A stretch of DNA of 64,000 bases, taken from Rhynchonema sp. JSB1_4. Lineage: Eukaryota; Nematoda; Chromadorea; Monhysterida; Xyalidae. Location: NCBI GenBank assembly GCA_030248065.1, contig JASAMV010003555.1, positions 32,875 to 96,874 on the forward strand. Direction: 5' to 3'. Of the stretch, positions 37,263 through 50,128 are shown in pieces (positions within the stretch are counted from its first letter, which is position 1; each line of letters opens with the position of its first letter). The notes beneath the pieces were generated by a model that saw only the letters and a program-made list of their open reading frames with translations, ran no database searches and was not told where the DNA came from. The translations under genes and the position numbers were made by a program.

Positions 37263-38005
37263 CAGTACCAGCTGCAATTTTTGGCTGATTGAGGCCTGCT
37301 CCTGCAGAGCCTGCAGCGCCTGCAGGCTCACGAGCCTGCGCAGGCTTAATACAAAACATAGCAGCCTGCAGAGCCTGCAGGCTCGGCGCAGGCTTCGCAG
37401 GCCCAGTGTATAAGCGGTCGCAGGCGCAGGCTCATGAGCCTGCAGCGCCTGCAGGCTCGGCGGATGCACAGCTACTTTTTGTGCTTTGTGATATGATTTT
37501 AGGTCCGCTTTTCTCAGTTGTTTGAAGCATTTATACAACGTTCACGCTGAAAAAAACCAAAGCGTTGAACGAATATGCAATAAAACTGTCGATAAGGCCA
37601 CATTTTATCCAGATTCACTGTTTAATAAGAAACAAGTTCCTTTTCGCGTTTTTTGTCAAGTTTCAGCAGAAAACTATAAGAAAGGTAATCATGTACTAAT
37701 AAAACATGCAATAAATATCCATATACTAATGGCTAAATACGAGATAATGCGCACTCCGTCCATAAAAGGTACATGACTAAATGTCAATAAGACAAGCGAG
37801 CGCAGCTGTGCATCCGCCGAGCCTGCAGGCGCTGCAGGCTCATGAGCCTGCGCCTGCGACCGCTTATACACTGGGCCTGCGAAGCCTGCGCCGAGCCTGC
37901 AGGCTCTGCAGGCTGCTATCTTTTGTATTGAGCCTGCGCAGGCTCTTGAGCCTGCAGGCGCTGCAGGCGCAGGCCTCAATCAGCCAAAAATTGCAGCTGG
38001 TACTG
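37263..38005. mobile_element. Foldback element with TA target duplication, left arm only
   Basis: 743 bp with inverted ends of about 215 bp: CAGTACCAGCTGCAATTTTT at the left and its complement finishing GGTACTG at the right, each side flanked by TA. The arms are full of CCTGCAGGC-type palindromes. The right arm has the clean empty site (one TA at 43196-43197). TA duplication and CAGT-start ends suggest a Tc1/mariner-mobilised non-autonomous element. No transposase. Confidence 0.9.
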
Positions 38006-39682
38006 TAGGTACCTAGTGACGGTTTGTGCCCCGTTTGGCAATGTTGGTGTATAGGTATGTGCAGTTGGCTCTTTATAATGCTGCATCATTTGGACCTTGT
38101 GGTGAGCTGTGGTGTTTTCCGTATGATGCATATTTATGGGTACCCATCGTCACTCGGCTGTCATCCTTGACAACGGATACACAGCGTCAACATGATATGT
38201 TATTTTGATGTGGCACACGCACTGGGTTTTTTGGCGGTACTGGTGCCTGCATAATTTATTGTTATTGTCACAAAGCCATTTTATTGCTTCGTGTTTGTGT
38301 TTGTTTGAAGCCCATTACGTGTTTTCAGTTTATGGTCAACAATTAAGTCACTACAAACTTACTACAATGATTTGGGAACTTGTGGTACACACACGATAGT
38401 CCCTGTGCCGGTATACAACTGCAATGTGACGTCTTCTCTGCTTGAAAAAATGCTCAGAAAACGAACAAACTCAAATGAATGTGGACAAATCCAAACGTTA
38501 TTTGATGTCTTTGAAAAAATACAACTTGCCGATAAACGTGCGAGCCTCGAGTTATTTTCAGTTCGGATGAATGTTGGGAGAAGCGATCACTCCTCAAATT
38601 CGACAACAAGACGGCAAATTGAATTAGGTTTCGCAGCTGACTCACTGTATAAAATTCTTAAGTTCGTTTAAAGATCACGGACTTAAATTTAGACTTTAAA
38701 ATTCATGAGTGCGATCGCCGATTTTAGCCATGAACTGTTTTGTTCTAAGTTTGGCAGGCGCTGCACTACCTGAGCTCCAGGGAGGGGGCTTCGGCCTGAC
38801 GCCCAAGTTCGTAATGGGTCGAATTACCAAAAGCGTAAACGCAATCGATAGCTAATCATTACAACTTCCAGCTTGCTGACATCAAAATAATTGTGTGCTT
38901 ACACGAACAGCAGCGATGTTCAATGCACGTTTTGGGAATGAAAAGTGTAGCTATTTACACACCGAGGTGGAGAGCGTGAGATATGTCAAATGCACGCACT
39001 GTGCATGTGCATCATCATTGCGCTGCGCTATAAGCTTTCGGGAATTCAGCCCAATGTTCATCAGTCTCAGGCTGGGGCTGAATGGGTTGCGTTTCGAATA
39101 AGTTAGCAACTCTGGGGTTCTGTTAGGGAGCAGAACGTGCGATTTCCTGTGATTGTATGGAGCTCTAAATTGGCCATTACCGGTTGGGGTCACGTAGGGT
39201 CGGTAACACGGTAAGTGCATGAACGCTTCGCCGGGCTAAGGTTCGCAAACACACCGGCCTCAGCCTTGAGTTTCCCGAGCAAATAACTGCATAACTAGCA
39301 CATCGATCGCTGCTTTCCTTCGGTGAAAAACAGCGCCCACAAATTCTTCACTGAATCATAGTAACCAACCAATTACCCAACCAGGTGGTCTGGGTTGGCT
39401 TACCCGGGCAGGTTAGGTACACACAGCTACACATGATGTTGCTGCGTCTTGACCGACCGCAGTTGTGTCCGAAATAGTCTGACTCGACCGAAACCGAAAC
39501 GATCCGAAACCGGTGACAAGGGTTGCCTTGTTGTTGTGTTGCCTTCCTTGCTTCATCCTCCACCGGCAATTGCGAGAGAAATTTGTTCACGTTCATCAAT
39601 AAAATTTTGCATTTTTTTGAAGATTTCGAAACTGCTATGTTCCGTGTCATTTTGCAGAAAACAAGAAAGCAAATCAGAAAAG
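38006..39682. other. Inner part of left arm, no supported gene
   Basis: Mirrored at about 41512-43195. A 99-codon plus frame (38372-38671) is identical in both arms but has no recognisable domain. The part just before 39683 probably carries promoter or 5' UTR of the inward-pointing first exon. Confidence 0.35.
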
Positions 39683-39777
39683 ATGCCGGAATTCGAAGAG
39701 CATGGGCAGGTGAAAATGGAGATGCCAGAGGGCGATGTGAAACCAGAGCCGAAGGAACCTGGCAGCGAAGACAGAAG
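39683..39777 (+). CDS. First coding exon of an unidentified gene, cut off at palindrome centre (left)
   Basis: An acceptor-like TTTTGCAG lies 31 bases before ATG 39683, and GTTGGT, a donor used repeatedly in this window, follows 39777. The peptide MPEFEEHGQVKMEMPEGD continues with VKPEPKEPGSEDRR. It is acidic and contains VKME and VKPE, both matching the SUMOylation consensus (hydrophobic-K-x-E), as often seen in transcription regulators. No downstream exon exists before the palindrome spacer, so the gene is truncated. The mirror copy is 41417-41511. Confidence 0.5.
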
Positions 39778-39847
39778 GTTGGTGTTGGTGATGGTGACTG
39801 TGAGCAGGGTAGTACTTGGGGGGGGGGGGGGTGGGGGGGGTCCCCCC

Positions 39848-40265
39848 CAAATTCATCTATCTATCGTCAACACTTTTTGATTTCATCTATCTATCGTCAA
39901 CACATATGGGCAAATCTATCTATCGTCAACAAATTTTGGGAACAATCTATCTATCGTCAACACATTTCGAACCCAAAATTGACATTTTTGCCTCAAAATG
40001 GCTCAAAATCGGTATTTTTCACCACAAATAGGCAAAAATCGCGCGCTACGCGCGGATTTAGTACATCTATACACATTTTCATTAATATTTACACATTATT
40101 ACCTACTTAATGCACTATACTATACCTTGATTTTTGGCGACCCCCCCCCCACCATCTATCTATCGTCAACAAGTTTGGGTCGACCCCCCCCCCCCAGATT
40201 TCGGACTTGGGTCATCTATCTATCGTCAACACATTTCGGGTCCCAATCTATCTATCGTCAACACC
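39848..40265. repeat. Interspersed 18-bp repeat ATCTATCTATCGTCAACA (left inner edge)
   Basis: Seven copies near 39855, 39883, 39913, 39944, 40153, 40211 and 40246, separated by unlike spacers of about 11-40 bp and one of about 190 bp. Adjacent G and C homopolymer runs (39819-39847, 40140-40150) flank the set. Reverse copies lie in the right arm. Confidence 0.85.
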
Positions 40266-40984
40266 CTGACCAAGTACTACACTGACTGTGAGAGAGCTAC
40301 ATACCGTAAAAACCTAAATACAGCCCCCCCCCCGGAATAGAGCCCCCCCGTAATAAAGCCCCCCAAAAAAGGGGTCAGTGAATTAATAGAGCCCCCCCCC
40401 ACCCCCCCTAAGCCCTAAGTAACATCCCCTATACAGTAGTGTATTAAGGCTTTGATAGTGGTGTACAGGTACATTTATGCACGTTTGCTGTTTGTTCAGA
40501 GCACATAATACGCCTCTTATTCTACGAATAGACACGAATAAATGCAGAGCACACCTCAAACCGCCGGAACATCAGGTCGGCAGGAAAGAAGCTCTCTCGA
40601 AATAGAGCCCCCCCCCAAACAGCCCCAAGGCAGGAGAAGAGCCCCCCCTAAGAAACCGAAAAACAAAAGAAGGGGGGCTCACAACTCACGACCCCAGGGG
40701 CTCATACGGGGGGCTCTATTCCGGGGGGCCTCATAATCACGACCCGAACCGAAAAAACCCAAAAAACCCCCAAAAACCTAGAAAAAGGGGAAAGAGTTCC
40801 GAACAATGGATCAAAGAGGCAAGGCTCGAACAACAGCAAACGGCAAAAGACGACACCACATCAAGCAAACAAAAGAGAAGCAGGCTCATTCGGGCTCATA
40901 ATCACACCCTCAACCCTATCAAACAAGCCTCTCACAGCAGAGACTCAGACAAGAAGAGACCGAATTTTACATAGAGAGATCCGA
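40191..40984. other. Palindrome spacer, unique central sequence
   Basis: Not mirrored as arm sequence. Contains GAGCCCCCC-rich segments in opposed orientations (CCGGAATAGAGCCC near 40331 and GGGCTCTATTCCGGGG near 40710), the same vocabulary as the foldback element at 55442-55912, followed by an A-rich stretch (40740-40900). No gene. Confidence 0.6.
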
Positions 40985-41011
40985 TTGTTGGGGGGGGTCG
41001 ACAAACTTGTT

Positions 41012-41345
41012 GAGCGATAGATAGATGGTGGGGGGGGGTCGCCAAAAATCAAGGTATAGTATAGTGCATTAAGTAGGTAATAATGTGTAAATATTAATGA
41101 AAATGTGTATAGATGTACTAAATCCCGCGTAGGCGCGCATTTTTGCCTATTTGAAAAAATGCCTATTGTGAAAATCACCGATTTGAGCCATTTTGAGGCA
41201 AAAATGTCAATTTTGGGGTCGAAAATGTGGAGAATATATAGAATGTTCCCAAACAATTTGTTGACGATAGATAGATTTGCCCATATGTGTTGACGATAGA
41301 TAGATGAAATCAAAAAGTGTTGACATTAGATAGATAGATGAATTT
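41012..41345. repeat. Interspersed 18-bp repeat, right inner edge
   Basis: Complementary copies (TGTTGACGATAGATAGAT and variants) near 41012, 41260, 41288 and 41322. Fewer and more degraded than on the left. Confidence 0.8.
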
Positions 41346-41416
41346 GGGGGGACCCCCCCCCCCCCCCCGGTGCCCCCCCCCCAAGTACTCCCTCACACAC
41401 CATCACCAACACCAAC

Positions 41417-41511
41417 CTTCTGTCTTCGCTGCCAGGTTCCTTCGGCTCTGGTTTCACATCGCCCTCTGGCATCTCCATTTTCACCTGCCCATGCTCTTCG
41501 AATTCCGGCAT
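41417..41511 (-). CDS. First coding exon of an unidentified gene, cut off at palindrome centre (right)
   Basis: Mirror of 39683-39777 with the same peptide start MPEFEEHGQVKMEM and the same GTTGGT donor, pointing at the centre from the other side. Its downstream exons are also missing. Confidence 0.5.
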
Positions 41512-43682
41512 CTTCTCTGATTTGCTTTCTTGTTTTCTGCAAAATGACACGGAACATAGCCGTTACGAAATCTTCAAAAAAATGTAAACTTTTATTGATG
41601 AACGTGAACAAATTTCTCTCGCAATTGCCGGTGGAGGATGAAGCAAGGAAGGCAACACAACAACAACAAGGCAACCCTTGTCACCGGTTTCGGATCGTTT
41701 CGGTTTCAGTCGAGTCAGACTATTTCGGACACAACTGCGGTCGGTCAAGACGCAGCAACATCATGTGTAGCTGTGTGTACCTAACCTGCAAGGGTAAGCC
41801 AACCCAGACCACCTGGTTGGGTAATTGGTTGGTTACTCTGATTCAGTGAAGAATTTGTGGGCGCTGTTTTTCACCGAAGGAAAGCAGCGATCGATGTGCT
41901 AGTTATGCAGTTATTTGCTCGGGAAACTCAAGGCTGAGGCCGGTGTGTTTGCGAACCTTAGCCCGGCGAAGCGTTCATGCACTTACCGTGTTACCGACCC
42001 TACGTGACCCCAACTGGTAATGGCCAATTTAGAGCTCCATACAATCACAGGAAATCGCACGTTCTGCTCCCTAACAGAACCCCAGAGTTGCTAACTTATT
42101 CGAAACGCAACCCATTCAGCCCCAGCCTGAGACTGATGAACATTGGGCTGAATTCCCGAAAGCTTATAGCGCAGCGCAATGATGATGCACATGCACAGTG
42201 CGTGCATTTGACATATCTCACGCTCTCCACCTCGGTGTGTAAATAGCTACACTTTTCATTCCCAAAACGTGCATTGAACATCGCTGCTGTTCGTGTAAGC
42301 ACACAATTATTTTGATGTCAGCAAGCTGGAAGTTGTAATGATTAGCTATCGATTGCGTTTACGCTTTTGGTAATTCGACCCATTACGAACTTGGGCGTCA
42401 GGCCGAAGCCCCCTCCCTGGAGCTCAGGTAGTGCAGCGCCTGCCAAACCTAGAACAAAACAGTTCATGGCCAAAATCGGCGATCGCACTCATGAATTTTA
42501 AAGTCTAAATTTAAGTCCGTGATCTTCAAACGAACTTAAGAATTTTATACAGTGAGTCAGCTGCGAAACCTAATTCAATTTGCCGTCTTGTTGTCGAATT
42601 TGAGGAGTGATCGCTTCTCCCAACATTCATCCGAACTGAAAATAACTCGAGGCTCGCACGTTTATCGGCAAGTTGTATTTTTTCAAAGACATCAAATAAC
42701 GTTTGGATTTGTCCACATTCATTTGAGTTTGTTCGTTTTCTGAGCATTTTTTCAAGCAGAGAAGACGTCACATTGCAGTTGTATACCGGCACAGGGACTA
42801 TCGTGTGTGTACCACAAGTTCCCAAATCATTGTAGTAAGTTTGTAGTGACTTAATTGTTGACCATAAACTGAAAACACGTAATGTGCTTCAAACAAACAC
42901 AAACACGAGGCAATAAAATGGCGTTGTGACAATAACAATAAATTATGCAGGCACCAGTACCGCCAAAAAACCCAGCGCGTGTGCCACATCAAAATAACAT
43001 ATCATGTTGACGCTGTGTATCCGTTGTCAAGGATGACAGCCGAGTGACGATGGGTACCCATAAATATGCATCATACGGAAAACACCACAGCTCACCACAA
43101 AAGGTCCAAATGATGCAGCATTGAAGAGCCAACTGCACATACCTATGCACCTGCACTCTGATTGCCAAACGGGGTATAATCCGTCACGAGGTACCTAATA
43201 CTGTGCGGCATAGGCTTTGTTTTGACCAGTCCTTAGTAACTTAACAGCAATTAAGCGTCAGTGCATTTGTGATTTTTTCAGAAACAGATTAAAATGCGGA
43301 GCAGTATGTCCAGTTCAGTTGAGGATAGCATCGCTTTCATTATCACGCTGAAATCTTTTTAACTGAGCAACTTTTTTCATTTGAGTCTTACCCAAAGGTC
43401 ATTGTTTGTCTTGTTCATTGATGTGATGTTCAGATCATTGCCCTACACCTTACACATGCAGCCATCATATGTGCACAACAATTTGTTTCTGGGGTCCGAT
43501 TACACGGACTAACGTAGTTCAATTGTGTGTCCGCGATGTGATTTCTATCTGCATCCTCATACTTCAGAAAACGACATGATTTGCTGCTGAAATAAATCGA
43601 ATGAAGAAAGCTACACGCGGTAGCGACAAACCCTATATCTATCGCATAAACGCCCATCCAGAATTAAAATCTCAACTCCACC

Positions 43683-46600
43683 ATGCCGTTGACACGAAGC
43701 AACAAGAAAAAGATGAAGAACGTTTGGCACGATTTTGGCGGCAGCACGTCGTACGGCGGCGTGCCGCACGCGTTCCGAATGCACGGATACAAGAGACTGG
43801 TATTCACAATCCTGTGGGCCATTGTGGCCATCGTCGGCACCATTGCCACCATTTGGCACTTTGTCACGCTCGTGCAAGAGTTTCTCAAGTACGAAGTAAC
43901 CGTCAAGGTATGCATACTGTCTTCTCTGTTCTTTTGCTTCGCTAGGTAATAATATTATGGGTGTGTCACGGCACGGGTGGGCTGAATATCAATGACTGTT
44001 ACCGTAGGTCGGCATCAAACTTGCTGGTCGGTTCGGAGAAGCCCTGGTGACGTGCCGGACTTGAATCGAAATTTCGAGACCTATTGTTCCCGATTCTATA
44101 CCATAATTTAGACTGGCAATGTGTGAAACTAAAAGTGATTCCATCAAAGCTCTGAACCACAACAGCACTCCCAACATCAGGTGGAGATTTTGAACAACGA
44201 AACATTCGAGTTTCCCGCCGTCACCGTATGCAATCTGAATCCGGTGCGACGCGATCGGATTGACATGTGTAGTCCGATGGCGCAATACATCCGAGCAGAG
44301 ACCGAGATGAACAAACAGATGATGAAATCGAAACGATTTAAGAAAATGTTCGTTTTGAAACGGATGTTACGAAAGTCTTCATCATGTTTGATTGTTTTGA
44401 TCGACCGCATAAAGACGGTAAAAATCATTTGCGTTTTTGTGATAGACATAGTCCGGGTAACGAGTTGCGCATTGTACGTAGTTGTAATAGGACTATGTAC
44501 ACAAGACATTATACAGAAAATATAGAAGATATACAGGTATACAGAAAATATACAATTTTGAATGTACAATACTTATGAAACATTGTATTCCACCGAGAAT
44601 TCGTAGACTTCCCAACATTCAACATGGAGACCAGAGCGTGTTCATCAACATTATCAAATAAGTCTGTCGACTTTGTCAGGATGTCAACCATGAGCGACTT
44701 CGATGTCAAGAAATTGCGTACAGCCCTTAAAATGCTGAACAACGCACCATGTTTCAACACGTCTGATACTTCAACAACGCCGTCATACACCGCGCCAACT
44801 ACTGTAGCTGCCAGAAGGAAACGGCAGGTTTGTGAACAAATTTTGCGCAGCTAGCGTGGTAGTTAACTTCAACTTGCATGTTCACTAACGTGCACTTGTG
44901 GACAACAACTGAAATTCAGGCACCACCAACAGCATCCACTCCAGCTCCAACCGGCAGCTCCACAGCACCGCCTAGCTCAGGAAGTCCAACGCCATCTGCT
45001 GCTACGGGAAGCACATCGGCAGCACCTGCCGCCACTGGAGGTTCCACTGCATCTCCGCCTACAGGATCCACGGCTCCTCCTAGCTCTACTCCTGCTCCTG
45101 CCACAGGAGGAACTACGGCACCGCCTGCCACCGGAGGATCTACGGCACCGCCTGCCACCGGAGGATCTACGGCACCGCCTGCCACCGGAGGAACTACGGC
45201 ACCGCCTGCCACCGGAGGATCTACGGCACCGCCTGCCACCGGAGGATCTACGGCACCGCCTGCCACCGGAGGAACTACGGCACCGCCTGCCACCGGAGGA
45301 TCTACGGCACCTCCTGCCACCGGAGGAACTACGGCAACACCTGCCACCGGAGAATCTACGGCACCGCCTGCCACCGGAGGATCTACGGCGCCGCCTGCCA
45401 CCGGAGGATCTACGGCACCACCTGTCACTGGAAGTCCTACACCAGTTCCTACTACGAGTGGCACATCGGCAGAACCTGCCGTTCCAGGAGGTTCCACATC
45501 GCCTCCACCTACAGCCAGTGCCACGGCACCGCCTGCCACAGGGGGCTCCACAGAACTGCCTGCCGCCCCTGGAGCCTCGACCTCACCTTCTGCCGCCACA
45601 GGACCAGAGTTTGGAATCGGAGGTGCTGAAGAGCCAATAGGTGGCGCAGATTCAACGTATGACAATTTATGGGGCGATATTGGCGGCGGCGGCAGGTGAG
45701 GTGCCTTATGGTCCTCCACTAGCTAAACAGCAATCAAAATAACTGATCATGACTTCGCCACTTCAGTGACTACCAATCGAGCAACTACGACTACGGAGGG
45801 AGCAATCCATTCGATCTGCCCAATACCTACGACGGTTCCTACGACGCATACGGCGGAGGTGATATGTATGGAGGTGGTGGAGGATCCGGAGATGGCAACA
45901 TTGACCCCTTCGCCAATCTTGAGTATGTGCTCGACGAAGCGCAACAATTATTCGACAGCTTCATTGGTGTTGGTTCCCTTGTTACAGTTAAATCATGAAT
46001 AAACACTTCATGGTCTAAGCCGATGTCTCAACCCTTTTTGCGGAGTCATGGTTTTTAGGGCGATGGTCAGCTGAACATTCGACGTATCCTCAATCGAGCG
46101 AAAACACCGGATTTGTCCGACGCACAAGATTTGATTTCGTTCACCAAGAGATCGATCGGTCAGTTGTTGCTGTTGACTTGTGTACAATGTTCCCAAACGC
46201 GAGACGCAAATTGTTATCGTCTAATCTGCGATATACCCAGGTGACACCGGCTACCGAGCAGATGAGCTGATCGTGGAATGCACGTTCGATCGCAACAAGG
46301 TGTGCAATCCGCAGTACTTCCATCATTTCGTCGACAAATACTACGGCAATTGTTACACGTTCAACAGCGCTCTGGGCGGTATGGCGTTTACATGTTGACT
46401 AGGTATTGGTCGCACAATGACTATATGAGAATCCATCCCCATATTTTTCCTACATACACCGTTCTGTCTCTGTCAATCAAATGCAATCTGGTCTGCGACT
46501 ATCACTCCCCTCCCGCTCCCGGACTTATCGAGGGCGCCCATCTCCACACCGATATCGCGCACGACGGCACAAACCCACCCAACCCAGCCCGACCATATAT

Positions 46601-49600
46601 CCGAATACAACACTTCTCCCATTATATAACTCACACACACACCACCTTCAAAACCGCCCAATATCCCCCACAATCCCTGATTTCCATATTTTACAAAAAC
46701 AGCAAAAAATATATAAAAAAAATTATATATATAATTATAAAATAAATAAAAAATTATATTCTCTACTTCTAACAACAATAAAAAAAATAAGAAGTATTAT
46801 GCTTAAAAGACAACACACAAGATACAAAAACATACAGAACAATAACGAGAACAACACATATATATATAGTATACAATGCACAAATATATTATTCTCAATC
46901 TACTCACCAAATATTATAATACCTACACTGAATACAAACAGACAAAAGCCACCATCGAGAATCAACGCTATATCCCATTTCTACGGGATTTTTCTTTTTT
47001 TTACCTGTCTCAGTTTTTAATATCCACCGAATAAGTGGTGGTAGTGTGTCGCAACTGCAATTATGTTGCGTGTCGCGCACAATCGCTGCGACAAACGTCG
47101 CTCTCCATTCCGAGTAACAATTTTTAAGAGCGTGGGGTGGTAAGAATCGCAAAGTAGGGTTCACAAAACTGAAATTTTGGATATGGTTTTTTTGATTGGA
47201 AATCAATGCCACAACATATTTAGGAATGCTCTCCAAGTTTGGCGTTCCAAATGTAAGTATACTTTCAGTAATTTCAATTTAAAGGTGCTCGGTTTGCATT
47301 TTTTGGGAAATTTTAAAAATGAAAAATGCTGAAAAAATAAATGTCAATCCAATTGGATCTCAGCCGATAAACAACATTCGGCGCTGAAATTTGCACACAT
47401 ATAGCAGTTTTTTGTCCGCTTTTCAGCTGCGTAAAAATAGTTGCACGATACTGGATGTTTTCTCTTCCATTGCATTTTTTTAAAAAATGTCAAAAAAACG
47501 AGTGCTTCTCAGAAACACCCAATTTTAAAAAAGTCCTCACCGACGAATTCTTTCTATTGGGCCTCAAAATGTGCGCCATAAAATTCTGGTATGGACGTAT
47601 AAATGTGGTTTGTGACAAATTTGAACATTGTCGGCAATTTATGTTAGTATGAAGCAAAAAAAATTTCGTCGTTTTATTTTCTTTCTTGTTTTGTCGTGGT
47701 GCGCAGTTCAATTGAATGACGGAATATGTAAAAATTGATGCATGTGATTCCCCAATATGAGTTCTGATGTGTATGCTGCTGAAACCTACATATGTGTTTC
47801 TTAACTGTAAATACCACGAGAGTGCTTTCAATTAATGTGCTTATCAAGGCAACCGTTTGTTAGGAAAATGCAGTAAATCTGTGAATGGCTATTCGTTTGT
47901 TTCAACTCGTGCCTATTTCTAAATGTTTTTGCATTGCATCCAGTTACGAAATAAAAAGTAATATTGGTAAAACGTTCACCCAAAACCCGCGACGCAAAAA
48001 GGACACGCTACAGGGTTTGAACCTGCGCGACAGACACAAGCACGCATGTTCAATGCTGCGCCTAACCGATTGCGCTATGCGATCCAGCCGCTGGCTTTCC
48101 TTAATGTGCTACATAAATGTATTTGCGCGTGCGCATGTGTGTTCTGCCGTTTACATAAAACGTGTTGTGTTGCAGCTGTAATGTGTGTGTTGACTGCTTA
48201 TATGTGTTGTTGTTGTTGCTCACCTCGTGTGATGCATACGAATTGTCAGCCACTTGAAAAAATCATTATTGCCAATCACGGCCGGTGCCAAATAGCTTGC
48301 ATTTCTGAACTTGTATCCATTTTGATAGCTTGTCATGTGTCATGAACAAGCTGGACAAGCATCTTGTTGCCGTTCGTGACACCCACATCGGTCGTTTCTC
48401 CAATGTGAATCCGTGCAAAGAAAAAGACAAAAAAGTGAGAAAAAAAAACAAAAAAATGTTCTTTATCTAAACTTTTCAGGAGATATTCAAGTTTGTCACA
48501 AACCAGATTTATAAACCAATATCAGAATTTTATGGCGCACATTTTGAGACCAAATAGAAAGAATTCGTCGAGGAGGACTTTTTTAAAATTGGTTGTTTTT
48601 GATATGCCCTAAATTTCAGAGCTCATTTTTGAAAAATTCAACGGAAGAGAAAATACAGCGAATTTTTGCCTTTATTTTTACATGGTTGGAAAGTAGATAA
48701 CAAATTGACTATTATGTGTTATTTTCATTAAATAGCACCCGATCTAAAACAAATGACAGCCTCATCAACATAAACTTGGTACATTTTTGGAATTTCAAGA
48801 AATCTTCGACCTGCCCACTTAAATGCGCCCATAACTATTTAATGCTTTGGAGTTTGGCACCAAAATTTTGTATGTGTCTTGGTAAATGTAGTAGTCAACT
48901 TTTTGTGCAATATGAGCGAAATCCATTGTTTTCGATTTGTGAACCCTATTCCATTGACACCTATCTGTTACTATTACCCCACGCTCTTAAACGTATGCAC
49001 ACAACTCTGTGTCATGTGTTTTCAGCGAAAAACGGTTGGACGCAGCGCACAAAGGTGTACGGTAGTCGGAATGGTCTGAAAATGACGTTGAACATCTCGC
49101 ACAGCGAGTATCTGGGTCTGCTGTCGCCCGACTACGGTATCCGTGTCAGCGTACATTCGCCGTTCGAAGAGTCCGTACCGTCAGAAAGAGGCATTAGTGT
49201 GCCACCAGGTTGCATACAATTTTTTTAGCAGAAAGAGGGCCTTTAAAGTAGCAAATCAAATGAATAATTTTCAGGCGTGCGTACCGCGATCGGAGTTTCT
49301 CGCAGCGAAATCGTTCGCGAACCCCATCCGTTCCCTTCCAACTGCACAGAGGAATACCCAGAAGCGTACAAGTCAGTGTCCATTTTTAACTTTCTGTGTA
49401 TCACAACGTTTCACTTTTCAAGTTATAAAGTGTTCTGCAGAAAGTTTGTGCGCATCGACGAGCAGTACAGTTATCGGACGTGCCAACAAGCCTGTCGCGA
49501 CTATCACATGTGTCGCACGTGTGGTTGTGTGGAAAAGGTGCGTTGGTTTCCGATTTCCGTGTTATCCGTTAGCGTTTTCCTTGAATTTGGCAGAAAGTAC

Positions 49601-50090
49601 TTTGGAAATGCAGATCGGCGGCAATCATTCGGTCAACGAGTGCGATTCGTTCAACGAGGCGGTGTTTTTGTGTCGTGCCAAAGTGAGACATCGTTTGGAG
49701 ATGGTTGTGAACGGGAAGGAACCGCCGCGTCCACCTTTAGGTTGGTTTGTTTGCTTTCTTCGCTGTTCGGTGTTATGGTGACACATTACTCGGTCTTCAC
49801 TAATTTGCTTCAATACAATGCAGAACATTATTTCAATCGGATTTGCAGTGACGCTAGCGCGCACAACGGCAAGCACTAAATCAACCACAACTACCACAAC
49901 GACAACTACCACAACGACAACTACCACAACCACACCGACCACACCTGGAAGCACGTCCACAACAGAACCACCGTTCAAAGACAAATTGGTCATCAGTTGT
50001 CCCGACTACGAGGTGAGCGCTTACGATGAAGAGGGACCACTGGACTGTGGGTGCAAACCGAAATGTCATGATGTCGACTTCAAGATAAGG

Positions 50091-50128
<38 letters not shown>

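Noticed and set aside
39348..39650. 100-codon minus frame, also present in mirror at 41550-41849
   Set aside because: Conserved only through duplication, overlaps the upstream region of the MPEF exon on the other strand, and shows no recognisable domain.
39848..40265. Repeat-spacer pattern resembling a CRISPR array
   Set aside because: Eukaryotic context, only 18-bp repeats, irregular spacers and no cas genes; better read as an interspersed repeat.
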